Of a stretch of DNA of 64,000 bases, positions 16,792 through 25,001 are shown piece after piece. This stretch comes from Paraplanobispora siamensis (GTDB lineage Bacteria; Actinomycetota; Actinomycetes; Streptosporangiales; Streptosporangiaceae). Position 1 is the first letter of the stretch. Each line of letters begins with the position of its first letter. A program made the translations under genes and the position numbers. The notes under the pieces are model-generated. The model worked only from the letters and a program-made list of their open reading frames with translations. It made no database searches and was not told the DNA's origin. The DNA is taken from the NCBI RefSeq assembly GCF_016863175.1, contig NZ_BOOJ01000012.1, positions 124,001 through 188,000 of the forward strand, read 5' to 3'.

Positions 16792-18180
16792 GTGACCCTG
16801 CATGTGTCCGGAAACCACCTCGTCGCCGCCGACGGTACCCCCGTACGGCTGCGCGGAGTGGGCCTCGGGGGCTGGATGAACATGGAGAACTTCATCACCG
16901 GTTACCCCGCGAACGAGTCGGCGATGCGCGAGGCCGTGGCGGAGGCGATCGGGGAGGAGCGCGCGGAGCTGTTCTTCGACCGGCTGCTGACGTCGTTCTT
17001 CGACGAGTCCGACGCGGCCCTGCTGAGCGGGATCGGCATGAACTGCGTGCGGATCCCGGTCAACTACCACCACTTCGAGTCCGACGACCGTCCCTTCGAG
17101 CTCATCGAGCACGGCTTCCGCCACCTGGACCGGGTGATCGACCTGCTCGGCCGGCACGGCATCTACAGCGTGATCGACCTGCACGCGCTGCCCGGGTCGC
17201 AGAACCAGCACTGGCACTCCGACAACCCCACGCACGTGGCCTCCTTCTGGCGGCACCGCCACTTCCAGGACCGGGTGATCCACCTGTGGGAGGCGATGGC
17301 CGACCGCTACAAGGACAACCCCTGGGTGGCCGGGTACAACCCGGTCAACGAGCCCGGCGACCCCTCCGGACGCGTGGTCGGCCCGTTCTACGACCGGCTG
17401 GTCAAGGCGGTGCGCGCCGCCGACCCGAACCACGTGCTCTTCCTCGACGGCAACACCTACTCCACCGACTTCTCGGTGTTCCGCGAGGTCTACGAGAACA
17501 CCGTCTTCGTCTGCCACGACTACGCGCTGGCCGGCTTCGCGCACGGAGGGCCGTACCCCGGCCACACCCGGGGCGAGTGGGTGGACCGCGAGCAGCTGGA
17601 GCGGACCTTCGAGCGCCGCACCGTCTTCCAGCGCCAGACCGGCACGCCGCTGTGGGTGGGGGAGTTCGGCCCGGTCTACACCGGCGACCCGGCGATCGAC
17701 GGGCAGCGCTACCAGATCCTCCGCGACCAGCTGGAGATCTACGACCAGCACGGGGCGGGCTGGTCGTTGTGGACCTACAAGGACGTCGGCCTCCAGGGCC
17801 TGGTGACCGCGGACCCGGCCGGGCCGTACATGCGGCGCTTCGGATCGTTCATCGCCAAGAAGACGCGCCTGGGCGCCGACCGGTGGGGCTCCACCATGGA
17901 GGAGTCGGCCGACATCCTCACGCCGCTGCACCAGCTGATGGAGGCCGAGTTCCCCGAGTGGGACCCCTACCCGTGGGGCGCCCGCTACCAGACCGACGAC
18001 CTGATCCGGCACATCCTCATCGCGCAGGCGCTGCTGCCCGAGTACGCGGCCCTGCTGAAGGGGCTGACGGACGAGGAACTGCTCGCGCTGGCCGACTCCT
18101 TCGCGCTGTCGGCCTGCGCGCGCCGCGAACCCCTGATCGAGCTGCTCGCCGGGAACCTGGGAGCCTCCGGAGAGCACTGA
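16792..18180 (+). CDS. Cytoplasmic GH5-family glycoside hydrolase
   Basis: 462 aa, GTG start four bases after the permease stop, with AAGGG upstream. No signal peptide, so the enzyme acts on imported sugars. GH5 hallmarks: LRGVGLGGWMNMENF near the N-terminus, MNCVRIPVNYHHF, acid/base Glu in YNPVNEPG (about residue 187), CHDYAL, and nucleophile Glu in LWVGEFGPVY (about residue 297). The 380-462 tail is less conserved. GH5 covers beta-glucosidases, glucanases, mannanases and others; the exact linkage is not readable, but a role in hydrolysing the oligosaccharide brought in by the transporter follows from the operon. Confidence 0.85.
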   Translation: MTLHVSGNHLVAADGTPVRLRGVGLGGWMNMENFITGYPANESAMREAVAEAIGEERAELFFDRLLTSFFDESDAALLSGIGMNCVRIPVNYHHFESDDRPFELIEHGFRHLDRVIDLLGRHGIYSVIDLHALPGSQNQHWHSDNPTHVASFWRHRHFQDRVIHLWEAMADRYKDNPWVAGYNPVNEPGDPSGRVVGPFYDRLVKAVRAADPNHVLFLDGNTYSTDFSVFREVYENTVFVCHDYALAGFAHGGPYPGHTRGEWVDREQLERTFERRTVFQRQTGTPLWVGEFGPVYTGDPAIDGQRYQILRDQLEIYDQHGAGWSLWTYKDVGLQGLVTADPAGPYMRRFGSFIAKKTRLGADRWGSTMEESADILTPLHQLMEAEFPEWDPYPWGARYQTDDLIRHILIAQALLPEYAALLKGLTDEELLALADSFALSACARREPLIELLAGNLGASGEH

Positions 18181-18193
18181 GAGAAGGGGAGGG

Positions 18194-18238
18194 ACGGCCG
18201 TCCGGGAGGCAACCCGACATGGACTCCCGGACGGCCGT
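18194..18238 (+). terminator. Terminator of the sugar operon
   Basis: Perfect 15-bp arms (ACGGCCGTCCGGGAG at 18194-18208 and its complement at 18224-18238), 15-base loop, starting 13 bases after the GH5 stop. No U tract. Confidence 0.7.
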
Positions 18239-18317
18239 ACACCGCCCCCGGCGCGGGGGCGTCCGGTCGCGCGGCCCGGTCCGGCCGCGCGGAGTGTGCA
18301 GCCGCACGACGTTCTCA

Positions 18318-18360
18318 GCCGCGCGGGGTGATCAGCCGCGCGGGGTGATCAGCCGCGCAG
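18318..18360. repeat. 17-bp tandem repeat spanning the SDR stop codon
   Basis: Two exact units GCCGCGCGGGGTGATCA (18318-18334, 18335-18351) plus a partial third. The TGA stop of the SDR gene (18349-18351 on the - strand) is the last part of a unit, and the unit is duplicated downstream of the gene. Confidence 0.85.
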
Positions 18361-19185
18361 GCGCCGTACGGCGAGCGCGGCCACCCGGACCGCCGCCGCG
18401 GGCGAGAGCCGTACCCCGCGCCAGGCCATCCGCCCCGAGGCCGGGGCCACGATGAGCGCCTTGTCGCGTGCGACGCCCCGCATGATGTCCTCGGCGAGGG
18501 AGTCGACGGAGTAGAGCCGTCCCATGGTCCGGGTCGCCGACTCGCGGGCGGCGGCCCCGGTCGCGGTCTGCGGCAGCCCGGGGTTGGCGTGGTCTAGCAG
18601 CGGGGTGTCGGTGAAGCCGGGGCAGACCACGCTCACCCGCACGCCGTGCGCCCGCGCCTCGGCCCGCAGCGCGAGCGAGAGGCCGACCACCGCGTGCTTG
18701 GTCGCGGTGTAGGGCAGCATCAGCGGGGCGGGCGTCAGCCCGGCCAGCGAGGCGGTGTTCACGATGTGGCCGCGGCCCTGCTCGATCATGACCGGGTAGG
18801 CGGCGTGCACGCCGTGCACCACACCGCGCAGGTTCACGTCGATCGTGCGGTCCCAGTGGTCGAGGGTGAGCTCGTCGGCTGTGCCGCCGACCGCGATCCC
18901 CGCGTTGTTGAACAGGAAGTCCAGCCGCCCGTGCTCGCGCCTGACCTCGGTGACGAGGTCGCGTACGGCCTGCGCGTCGGTGACGTCGAGCGCGGCGCTC
19001 CGGCAGCCGAACTCCTTGGCCGTGCGCTCGGCCCCCGCCGCGTCGAGGTCGGCGGCCACCACGTGCACGCCGCGCCGGGCGAGCTCGCGGCACAGGGCCC
19101 GGCCGATGCCGGAGGCGCCTCCCGTCACGATCGCCGTCCTGGGCCGGGCCGCACCGCCGGATGATCTGTTGGATGTCGTGCTCAC
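18349..19185 (-). CDS. Short-chain dehydrogenase/reductase
   Basis: 278 aa classical SDR. Cofactor loop TGGASGIG (about residues 21-28), NNAG (about 98), catalytic YTATK, and the C-terminal PGFTDTPLL. Asp in AADLDAAG after beta-2 suggests NAD(H) preference. The GTG start overlaps the stop of the AurF-like gene (GTGA), so the two are co-translated. It may oxidise or reduce the product or substrate of the diiron enzyme. The C-terminal 40 residues are basic. Substrate unknown. Confidence 0.88.
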   Translation of the reverse strand: MSTTSNRSSGGAARPRTAIVTGGASGIGRALCRELARRGVHVVAADLDAAGAERTAKEFGCRSAALDVTDAQAVRDLVTEVRREHGRLDFLFNNAGIAVGGTADELTLDHWDRTIDVNLRGVVHGVHAAYPVMIEQGRGHIVNTASLAGLTPAPLMLPYTATKHAVVGLSLALRAEARAHGVRVSVVCPGFTDTPLLDHANPGLPQTATGAAARESATRTMGRLYSVDSLAEDIMRGVARDKALIVAPASGRMAWRGVRLSPAAAVRVAALAVRRLRG

Positions 19186-20174
19186 CGTGCCGCTTTCCTC
19201 GCCGGGGGCTCGTCGTAGATGCCCATGATCTTCCAGATCCTGCGCTGGAGCGCGTTCATCATGCCCAGTTCGGCGCAGAGCTCACGGGTCTTGCCCACCG
19301 AGTCGCGGATCTGCGCGGCGGCCTCGGGGTTGTCGGTGTAGACGTCCCTGACCACCTGCTCCGGGATGCGGAACGCCCTGATCATGGGTCCGGGGGGCGA
19401 GAGCATGATCCGGGCCATGATGCCCAGCACCACCGGGGAGACGACCCCCAGCATGAAGCGGCGGTAGCGCGGCATGCGCGGGACCCGGCGGCGCAGATAG
19501 TGCCGGGCGAAGGAGATGTGCCTGGCCTCCTCGGCGATGTGGATGCGCATGATGGTCTCCTCGAGCGGGTGCTTGATCTGACCTTCCCGGAGGGTCTTGC
19601 GCTGCACGTGGTCGATCGGGTCCTCGCCGCCGAGCACGAAGATGAAGAACAGCTCGGTGGAGATCAGCGGGATCCACGGGGCGACCTGGGCGAGCACGCT
19701 GAGCGGCCCGGGCATGCCCCTGATCGGGAGCTTCGTACGGTTGACGAACTCCTGGAACATCATCCCGTGATGCCCCTCTTCGATGGTCTCGTGGTAGACG
19801 TAGCGGAACTCGGGTGAGCCGTTCGGCAGCCGGTAGGCGTAGTTCAGCAGGCCGCGCTTGAGCAGGTTCTCGAACTGCAGGCCGATCTTCATCGCGGTCG
19901 CCACCCGCCACAGCCCGATCTTCGCCCGCACCTCGGGCGGCTGGGCCCGGTACCACGGGTGGCCGCCCAGCTTGTCGACCGCGGGCAGTTCCCAGCGCGG
20001 GTCGTCCTGGCGGACCAGGAAGTCCGGGTCGTCCCAGGGGATGTCGACGTAGGGCTCCCAGTGCTTGTCGACCGAGGCCTTCGACAGGCGCTCGATGACC
20101 GCCTCGTAGGCGCGCCTCTCCACGACCGTCTGGTCGTTCTCCCTGTCCGCGGTGGTGTTCGGAGCCGGTGTCAT
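19182..20174 (-). CDS. AurF-like diiron oxygenase
   Basis: 330 aa. Two ExxH metal motifs in helical context, VYHETIEEGHHGMMFQEF and RIHIAEEARHISFARHYL, match the AurF (p-aminobenzoate N-oxygenase) family of ferritin-like diiron proteins. A hydrophobic stretch (LISTELFFIFVLGG) lies between them as in the family. Real AurF oxidises aryl amines; most actinobacterial relatives have no known substrate, so only 'diiron oxygenase' is safe. ATG 20174 with GGGAG seven bases upstream is preferred over the GTG directly before it. First gene of a two-gene operon with the SDR; no biosynthetic gene cluster is visible around it. Confidence 0.82.
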   Translation of the reverse strand: MTPAPNTTADRENDQTVVERRAYEAVIERLSKASVDKHWEPYVDIPWDDPDFLVRQDDPRWELPAVDKLGGHPWYRAQPPEVRAKIGLWRVATAMKIGLQFENLLKRGLLNYAYRLPNGSPEFRYVYHETIEEGHHGMMFQEFVNRTKLPIRGMPGPLSVLAQVAPWIPLISTELFFIFVLGGEDPIDHVQRKTLREGQIKHPLEETIMRIHIAEEARHISFARHYLRRRVPRMPRYRRFMLGVVSPVVLGIMARIMLSPPGPMIRAFRIPEQVVRDVYTDNPEAAAQIRDSVGKTRELCAELGMMNALQRRIWKIMGIYDEPPARKAAR

Positions 20175-20411
20175 CACTGCACTCCCATCGGATGTCCTGG
20201 CCCTAATTGTACGGAGAATCCAATAGTGCGGGAAGTCCTCTCCCGGGTGTGAGGTAGGTCACGTTCTGTGGAGACGTGGGCTTCTCTCGAGCTCTTTGGG
20301 GTGTGAGGGATCTGCTGTCGGAGTGGGCTCCTTACCTCAGGGTTGTATACAGGCCACTCCCGAGCTGTTCGGCTAGCTCCGGCTTCCCTCAGGTGATGCG
20401 AGTCTTCCCTT

Positions 20412-21383
20412 ATGACAGCGGTGACCGCTCCCCGGCCCCTGGTGGGAGTCGTGCTTCTGTTATTCGTCAGCGCCGCCTGGGGGTCGGCCTTCCCGCTGAT
20501 GAAAGACCTCATCCACCGCATGCCGGTGGCCGACCTGCTGGCCGAGCGCTACGGGCTCGCCACGCTGGTCCTGCTTCTGTTGCGTCCGAACTGCCTGCGG
20601 GGGTTGCGGGAGAACACCTGGCTCACCGGGATCCTGCTCGGTCTGCTGTTCGGGGTGGGGCAGACCGCCCAGGCCGTGGCGCTGCACGATCTGCCGTCGT
20701 CGGTCTCGGGATTCACCGTCGGCTCCTACGTGGTGATCACCCCGGTCCTGGGTCTGGTCCTGCTGGGCGTCCGGCTGCCGTCGCGGACCTGGGCGGCGGT
20801 GGCCCTGGCGATGGCCGCGATGACGGCCTTCACGCTCCTGCGGGGGACCGAGGGCGCGGACATCTCCCTGCCCGCGCTGGCCATCACCCTGCTGTCGGCG
20901 GTGCTGTACGCCGGGCACACCCTGGTGCTCGGCGGCTTCGAGCGGGCGCGGCAGGAGGGGTACGCGGTCGCCGTGATCCAGCTCGGCGTCATCGCCCTGA
21001 TGACGGGTCTCCTGGCCGCCCCGGACGGCATCACCCTGCCCTCGACCACCGTCGACTGGGCCATCCTCGGCCATCTGTCGGTCGTGGCCTGCGCCCTGGG
21101 CTTCCTGGCCCGCTCGTTCGGCCAGGCCCACGTCCGGCCGGTCCCGGCGGCGGTCATCCTGTCGGCCCAGCCGCTGTGGGTGACGGCCCTGGCCGTCATG
21201 GTGTACGGCGAGGCGCTGACCTGGACCGTCTTCCTCGGCGGAGGGCTGATCGCCGCCGCGATGCTGCTGGTGGTCCTGCCCGGCAGACGCCCGGGTGAGG
21301 GAGGGGCCCGCAGGGGAGGAGCCCACCGGCGCGTGCGGAGGAAACCCTGGCGGAGGATGTGCGAGGAGCCCAGCGGAGCGTGA
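20412..21383 (+). CDS. EamA-family (DMT) transporter
   Basis: 323 aa with ten hydrophobic segments in two EamA repeats (first VVLLLFVSAAWGSAFPLMKD, second LPALAITLLSAVLYAGHTLV). SVSGFTVGSYVVITPVLGLV and VILSAQPLWVTALAVMVYGE are the family's characteristic end-of-repeat motifs. Probably an exporter of a small metabolite or amino acid. The C-terminal 30 residues are strongly basic and cytoplasmic. Start ATG 20412 lacks a clear Shine-Dalgarno. The 237 bases between this gene and the divergent AurF gene hold both promoters but no site I can define. Confidence 0.88.
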   Translation: MTAVTAPRPLVGVVLLLFVSAAWGSAFPLMKDLIHRMPVADLLAERYGLATLVLLLLRPNCLRGLRENTWLTGILLGLLFGVGQTAQAVALHDLPSSVSGFTVGSYVVITPVLGLVLLGVRLPSRTWAAVALAMAAMTAFTLLRGTEGADISLPALAITLLSAVLYAGHTLVLGGFERARQEGYAVAVIQLGVIALMTGLLAAPDGITLPSTTVDWAILGHLSVVACALGFLARSFGQAHVRPVPAAVILSAQPLWVTALAVMVYGEALTWTVFLGGGLIAAAMLLVVLPGRRPGEGGARRGGAHRRVRRKPWRRMCEEPSGA

Positions 21384-21389
21384 GGGACA

Positions 21390-21405
21390 CTCCGCACCGG
21401 CGGAG
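21390..21405. terminator. Weak hairpin between convergent genes
   Basis: CTCCGC, 4-base loop, GCGGAG, seven bases after the EamA stop. The rest of the 100-base gap is a G-rich purine tract on the + strand. Low confidence. Confidence 0.35.
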
Positions 21406-21484
21406 CGCGGGGTGAGGGGAGCCGGGGGGAATCGAGGGGAACGGGGACGGCCGGCGGGCGGGGGAGACGGGGAACGGGGACGGC

Positions 21485-22540
21485 TCAGAGGGCCACGGGC
21501 AGCCGCAGGACGAAGCGCGCGCCCCGGGGGCTGTCCTCCACGACGAGGCTCCCGCCGTGGGCCTCGGCGATCTCCCTGGCGATGGGCAGGCCCAGCCCGG
21601 TCCCTCCGGCGTCGCGGGCGCGGGCGGCGTCCAGCCGGACGAAGCGGCGGAAGACCGCCTCGCGCTGGGCGGGGTCGATCCCGGCGCCGTCGTCGAGCAC
21701 CTCCAGCACGGCCGTGCCGTCGTGCTCGCGCACGCTCACCGTGACGGCGGACACGGCGTGCCGCTCGGCGTTGTCCACCAGGTTGGTCAGCAGCCGCGCG
21801 AGCCGGAGCGGGTCGCCGACCACCAGCACGTCGGGCTCCACCTCCCGCACCACCTTCACCCGGCGCCCGCGGCGGTCCAGCTCACCCCGCGCCAGCTCGC
21901 CCAGGTCGATGAGCTCCTTGGCCGCGGGCGTGCCGGCGTCGAGCCTGGCGAGCATCAGCAGGTCGGCGACGATCGCCTGGAGCCGGTCCAGGCTGGCGAG
22001 CATCGCGTGGGCCTTGGCCTCCCAGTCGACGCCCTCCGGATAGTGCAGCGCCTCCTCCACCTGGGTGCGCATGGCGGTCAGCGGGCTGCGCAGGTCGTGG
22101 GAGGCGTCGGCGGCGAACCTGCGCTGTTTCTCCACCGCCTCCTCCAGCCGGTTCAGGGTCTGGTTGATCGTCTCGGCCAGCTCCCTGATCTCGTCACGCG
22201 CCCGCGGCACCGGAACCCGTCGGCCGATGTCGGTCGCGGTGATCTCCGCGAGCTCGCTCGTGATCGAGTTCACCGGGATCAGCGCCCCGGTCACCGTCCG
22301 GTAGGCGCCGGCCCCCGCCAGCGCCGCGGTCAGCACGCATGTCCCGGCGAAGAAGCCGAACAGCCCCGGATGGACGTACCACGGGACCGGGTACGGATAG
22401 TGGGCCTCCGCGAGGTCGTGCAGGAAGAACATCGCGACGGCCGTGACGACGGCGTCGGACAGGGCGGCCGTGGTGGCGGCGATCAGCGTGAGCCGGGTCC
22501 GGACAGACCACGAGTGCCGTGTGGGCACGCCGATCTTCAC
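21485..22540 (-). CDS. Sensor histidine kinase (orphan)
   Basis: 351 aa. Two membrane segments (LIAATTAALSDAVVTAVAMF and FGFFAGTCVLTAALAGAGAY) enclose a short extracytoplasmic loop of about 25 residues; then HAMP, H-box AADASHDLRSPLTAMRT, N-box LLTNLVDNAERHA, G-boxes LDDGAGIDP and GGTGLGLPIARE. All catalytic parts are intact. The tiny sensor loop suggests it reads the membrane or an accessory protein. No response regulator gene lies next to it, which is unusual for this class; the partner must be elsewhere. GTG start with a GGGGG tract before it. Confidence 0.88.
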   Translation of the reverse strand: MKIGVPTRHSWSVRTRLTLIAATTAALSDAVVTAVAMFFLHDLAEAHYPYPVPWYVHPGLFGFFAGTCVLTAALAGAGAYRTVTGALIPVNSITSELAEITATDIGRRVPVPRARDEIRELAETINQTLNRLEEAVEKQRRFAADASHDLRSPLTAMRTQVEEALHYPEGVDWEAKAHAMLASLDRLQAIVADLLMLARLDAGTPAAKELIDLGELARGELDRRGRRVKVVREVEPDVLVVGDPLRLARLLTNLVDNAERHAVSAVTVSVREHDGTAVLEVLDDGAGIDPAQREAVFRRFVRLDAARARDAGGTGLGLPIAREIAEAHGGSLVVEDSPRGARFVLRLPVAL

Positions 22541-22634
22541 CCCCCGGATCAGACGATCACCTCGGGCGGATTAATTGCCTTTTCCTGGCGATACATGGCC
22601 AATCAATGGCAAAGATCGCTTCTCCTTCCGGTGT

Positions 22635-22647
22635 AGAGCAATGCTCT
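22635..22647. promoter_or_regulatory. 13-bp palindrome upstream of the acyl-CoA dehydrogenase operon
   Basis: AGAGCAATGCTCT, 53 bases before the first start codon. A second imperfect inverted repeat (CGCTCGCT / AGTGAGCG, one mismatch) lies at 22661-22684. Either may be the operator of an unlinked TetR- or GntR-type fatty-acid regulator; both are candidates only. Confidence 0.4.
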
Positions 22648-22699
22648 GTACGGCTGATCGCTCGCTGGTTAAAGTAAGTGAGCGCTGATTGGAGCTGAC

Positions 22700-23899
22700 A
22701 TGGACCTTGAGGACTACCGGCAGCGGGCCAGGGCCTGGCTGGAGGCCAACGCGCCGGGGGACCGGGCCGAGGGCACCCCCGACGAGAACGGCGTGGCCGC
22801 GGCCAAGGCCTTCATGGCGAAGCTGTACGACGCCGGATACTCCGGGATCACCTGGCCGCAGCGGTGGGGCGGCCAGGGACTGACCCAGGCCGAGGAGCGC
22901 GCCTTCGCCGCGGAGGCCGCGCGCTTCACCCTGCCGACCTACGTGTTCTCCATCGGCCTGGGCATGTGCGGGCCGACCCTGGTGGATCTGGGCACCGACG
23001 AGCAGCGCGGCCGCTTCATCCGGCCGCTGCTGCGCGGCGAGGAGATCTGGTGCCAGCTGTTCTCCGAGCCGGGCGCCGGCAGCGACGTCGCGGCGCTGCA
23101 GACGCGGGCGACGGCCACCGACGGCGGCTGGGTGGTCGACGGGCAGAAGGTGTGGACCTCCGTCGCCCAGCACGCCGACCGGGGCCTGCTGCTGGCCCGC
23201 ACCGACGTGGAGGTGCCCAAGCACAAGGGCCTGACGATGTTCGTCGTGGACATGCACGCCCCCGGCGTCACGGTACGGCCGCTGCGGGACATGACCGGCC
23301 GCGCCCACTTCAACGAGATCTTCTTCGACGGCGTGCACATCCCGGCGGAGAACGTGGTCGGCCGGGTCGGCGACGGCTGGAGCTGCGCCGTCACGACCCT
23401 GCTGCACGAGCGGCTGTCGATCTCCAGCGGAGTCGGCATGGGCGGCCAGAAGGACAACCCGGTCGCCTTCGAGGCGCTGCGCACGAGCGTGGACACCGGC
23501 GACCCCGTGGTCAGGGACCAGCTCGTCGAGCTCTACGTCCGCTCCCGCGCGCTGGCCCTGTTCAACCAGCGGCTCGCCCAGGAGACCAAGGCCGGGATCT
23601 TCCCCGGCGCCCGGGGCAGCGCCGCCAAGCTGCTGCTGGCCGAGCTGACCATGTTCCAGGCCGACCTGGCCACCTCGCTGGCCGGTCCCGAGGCCGTCGC
23701 CTACCCGGGAGAGGGCGGAGCCGGCGGCGGGCTGGCGAACGCGATCTCCCTGGCCCCCGCCATGGCCCTGGGCGGCGGCACCAACGAGATCATGCGCAAC
23801 ATTGTGGGCGAGCGGGTGCTGAACCTGCCGCCCGAACCCCGCACGGACAAGAACGTGCCGTTCAAGGACCTGAAGACGAGCGGGGGACTTCCCTCGTGA
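22700..23899 (+). CDS. Acyl-CoA dehydrogenase, FadE26-like
   Basis: 399 aa, full-length ACAD. FAD/substrate signatures WCQLFSEPGAGSDVAALQTR and VWTSVAQHADRG; C-terminal GGGTNEIMRNIVGERVL. ATG 22700 has GGAG at five bases. The gene is followed by a second, shorter dehydrogenase and an acyl-CoA ligase in the same order as mycobacterial fadE26-fadE27-fadD17. In those steroid-side-chain enzymes two unlike ACAD subunits form an alpha2beta2 complex with half the active sites, and this pair is probably the same kind. Whether the substrate here is a steroid side chain is inference. Confidence 0.9.
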   Translation: MDLEDYRQRARAWLEANAPGDRAEGTPDENGVAAAKAFMAKLYDAGYSGITWPQRWGGQGLTQAEERAFAAEAARFTLPTYVFSIGLGMCGPTLVDLGTDEQRGRFIRPLLRGEEIWCQLFSEPGAGSDVAALQTRATATDGGWVVDGQKVWTSVAQHADRGLLLARTDVEVPKHKGLTMFVVDMHAPGVTVRPLRDMTGRAHFNEIFFDGVHIPAENVVGRVGDGWSCAVTTLLHERLSISSGVGMGGQKDNPVAFEALRTSVDTGDPVVRDQLVELYVRSRALALFNQRLAQETKAGIFPGARGSAAKLLLAELTMFQADLATSLAGPEAVAYPGEGGAGGGLANAISLAPAMALGGGTNEIMRNIVGERVLNLPPEPRTDKNVPFKDLKTSGGLPS

Positions 23900-24009
23900 T
23901 CCGGCAGACGACGACCCGGACGACCACCGGGCAGGCGGCCGCCGTACGGGCGGTCACCGGCCGGACGACCACTGGGCAGGCGACCACCGCGGAAGGGCGG
24001 CCCGCATGA
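23896..24009 (+). CDS. Candidate 37-aa Thr-rich coupling peptide
   Basis: Reads VIRQTTTRTTTGQAAAVRAV and continues TGRTTTGQATTAEGRPA. Its GTG overlaps the stop of the upstream dehydrogenase (GTGA) and its stop overlaps the ATG of the downstream dehydrogenase (ATGA), so it fills the whole 106-base gap exactly. It contains an internal repeat of R-TTTGQA. No homolog comes to mind. Either a real microprotein, or a non-functional reading that keeps ribosomes moving between the two subunit genes, or chance. Confidence 0.35.
   Translation: MIRQTTTRTTTGQAAAVRAVTGRTTTGQATTAEGRPA
23917..23982. repeat. 21-bp direct repeat with 45-bp period
   Basis: CGGACGACCACCGGGCAGGCG at 23917-23937 recurs at 23962-23982 with one change (ACT for ACC). 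The period is a multiple of three and gives the repeated peptide in the 37-aa frame. Confidence 0.8.
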
Positions 24010-24983
24010 AACTCGTGCTCACCACCGAGCAGCAGGAGCTGCGCCAGGCCGTCCGCGGCTTCCTCGCCGCCGCCTCGCCGCTGCCCGCCGTACGGGCCGC
24101 GATGGAGTCGGACGGCGGCCACGACCCGGACGTCTACCGGCGGCTCAACGGCGAGCTCGGCCTGTCCGGCCTGATCGTCCCCGAGGAGCACGGCGGCTCC
24201 GGGGCCGGTTACGCCGAGCTCGCGGTCGTGCTGGAGGAGACCGGCGCGGCGCTGCTGCCGGGGCCGTTCCTGGCCACGACGCTGGCCGCCATCCTGCTCA
24301 GGGAGGCGGGGGACAAGGAACTGCTGCCCGGGATCGCCGACGGGAGCACCGTCGCGACCGTCGTCCTGGACGGGAACCGGGCGCTCAACGGCGCCGAGGC
24401 CGACGTGGTGCTGTCGATCGACGGCGACCGGGTGCGGGCCCTGCGGGGCGGCGAGCGCACCCCGCTGACCACCCTGGACCCCACCCGCAGGCAGGCCCTG
24501 GTGGAGCCGGGCGGCGACGTCGTGGCCGCCTCCGCGGAGGGGATCGCGCGGGCCCGCGACCTGTTCGCGGTGGCCGTGGCGGCCGAGCAGCTGGGCGTGC
24601 TGCGGGCCTCGCTGGAGGCGATCGTGGCCTACGGCAAGGTCAGGGTCGCCTTCAACCGGTTCATCGGCTCCTACCAGGGGGTCAAGCACCGGCTCGCCGA
24701 CATGCACTGCAAGCTGGAACAAGCGGAGTCGATCGTCCGGCACGCGGCCTGGGCCGCCGACGAGGCGCCGGACGAGCTGGCCGGGGCCGCCGCCCTCGCC
24801 CAGGCCTATGTGGGCCGGGCCTGCTTCGAAGTGGCCCGCGACAGCCTTCTGCTGCACGGCGGCATCGGCTTCACTTGGGAGCACGACGCGCATCTGTTCT
24901 ACAAGCGGGCCAAGGCGGACGAGGTGCTCCTCGGCCCGCCGCGGATCCACCGGGCCCGTCTCGCCGACCTTCTGGAGCTGTAA
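24006..24983 (+). CDS. Acyl-CoA dehydrogenase, short FadE27-like subunit
   Basis: 325 aa, clearly shorter than the usual 380: the central beta domain is reduced (residues 110-180). The N-terminal helical part (LTTEQQELRQAVRGFLAAAS) and C-terminal helices are intact, with SYQGVKHRLADMHCKLEQAE and LLHGGIGFTWEHDAHLFYKR. The GGIGFTWEHD motif belongs to the partner subunit class of heteromeric ACADs. Probably inactive alone and complexed with the 399-aa subunit. Confidence 0.88.
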   Translation: MKLVLTTEQQELRQAVRGFLAAASPLPAVRAAMESDGGHDPDVYRRLNGELGLSGLIVPEEHGGSGAGYAELAVVLEETGAALLPGPFLATTLAAILLREAGDKELLPGIADGSTVATVVLDGNRALNGAEADVVLSIDGDRVRALRGGERTPLTTLDPTRRQALVEPGGDVVAASAEGIARARDLFAVAVAAEQLGVLRASLEAIVAYGKVRVAFNRFIGSYQGVKHRLADMHCKLEQAESIVRHAAWAADEAPDELAGAAALAQAYVGRACFEVARDSLLLHGGIGFTWEHDAHLFYKRAKADEVLLGPPRIHRARLADLLEL

Positions 24984-25001
24984 CACCGTACGAGGAGAAC
25001 C

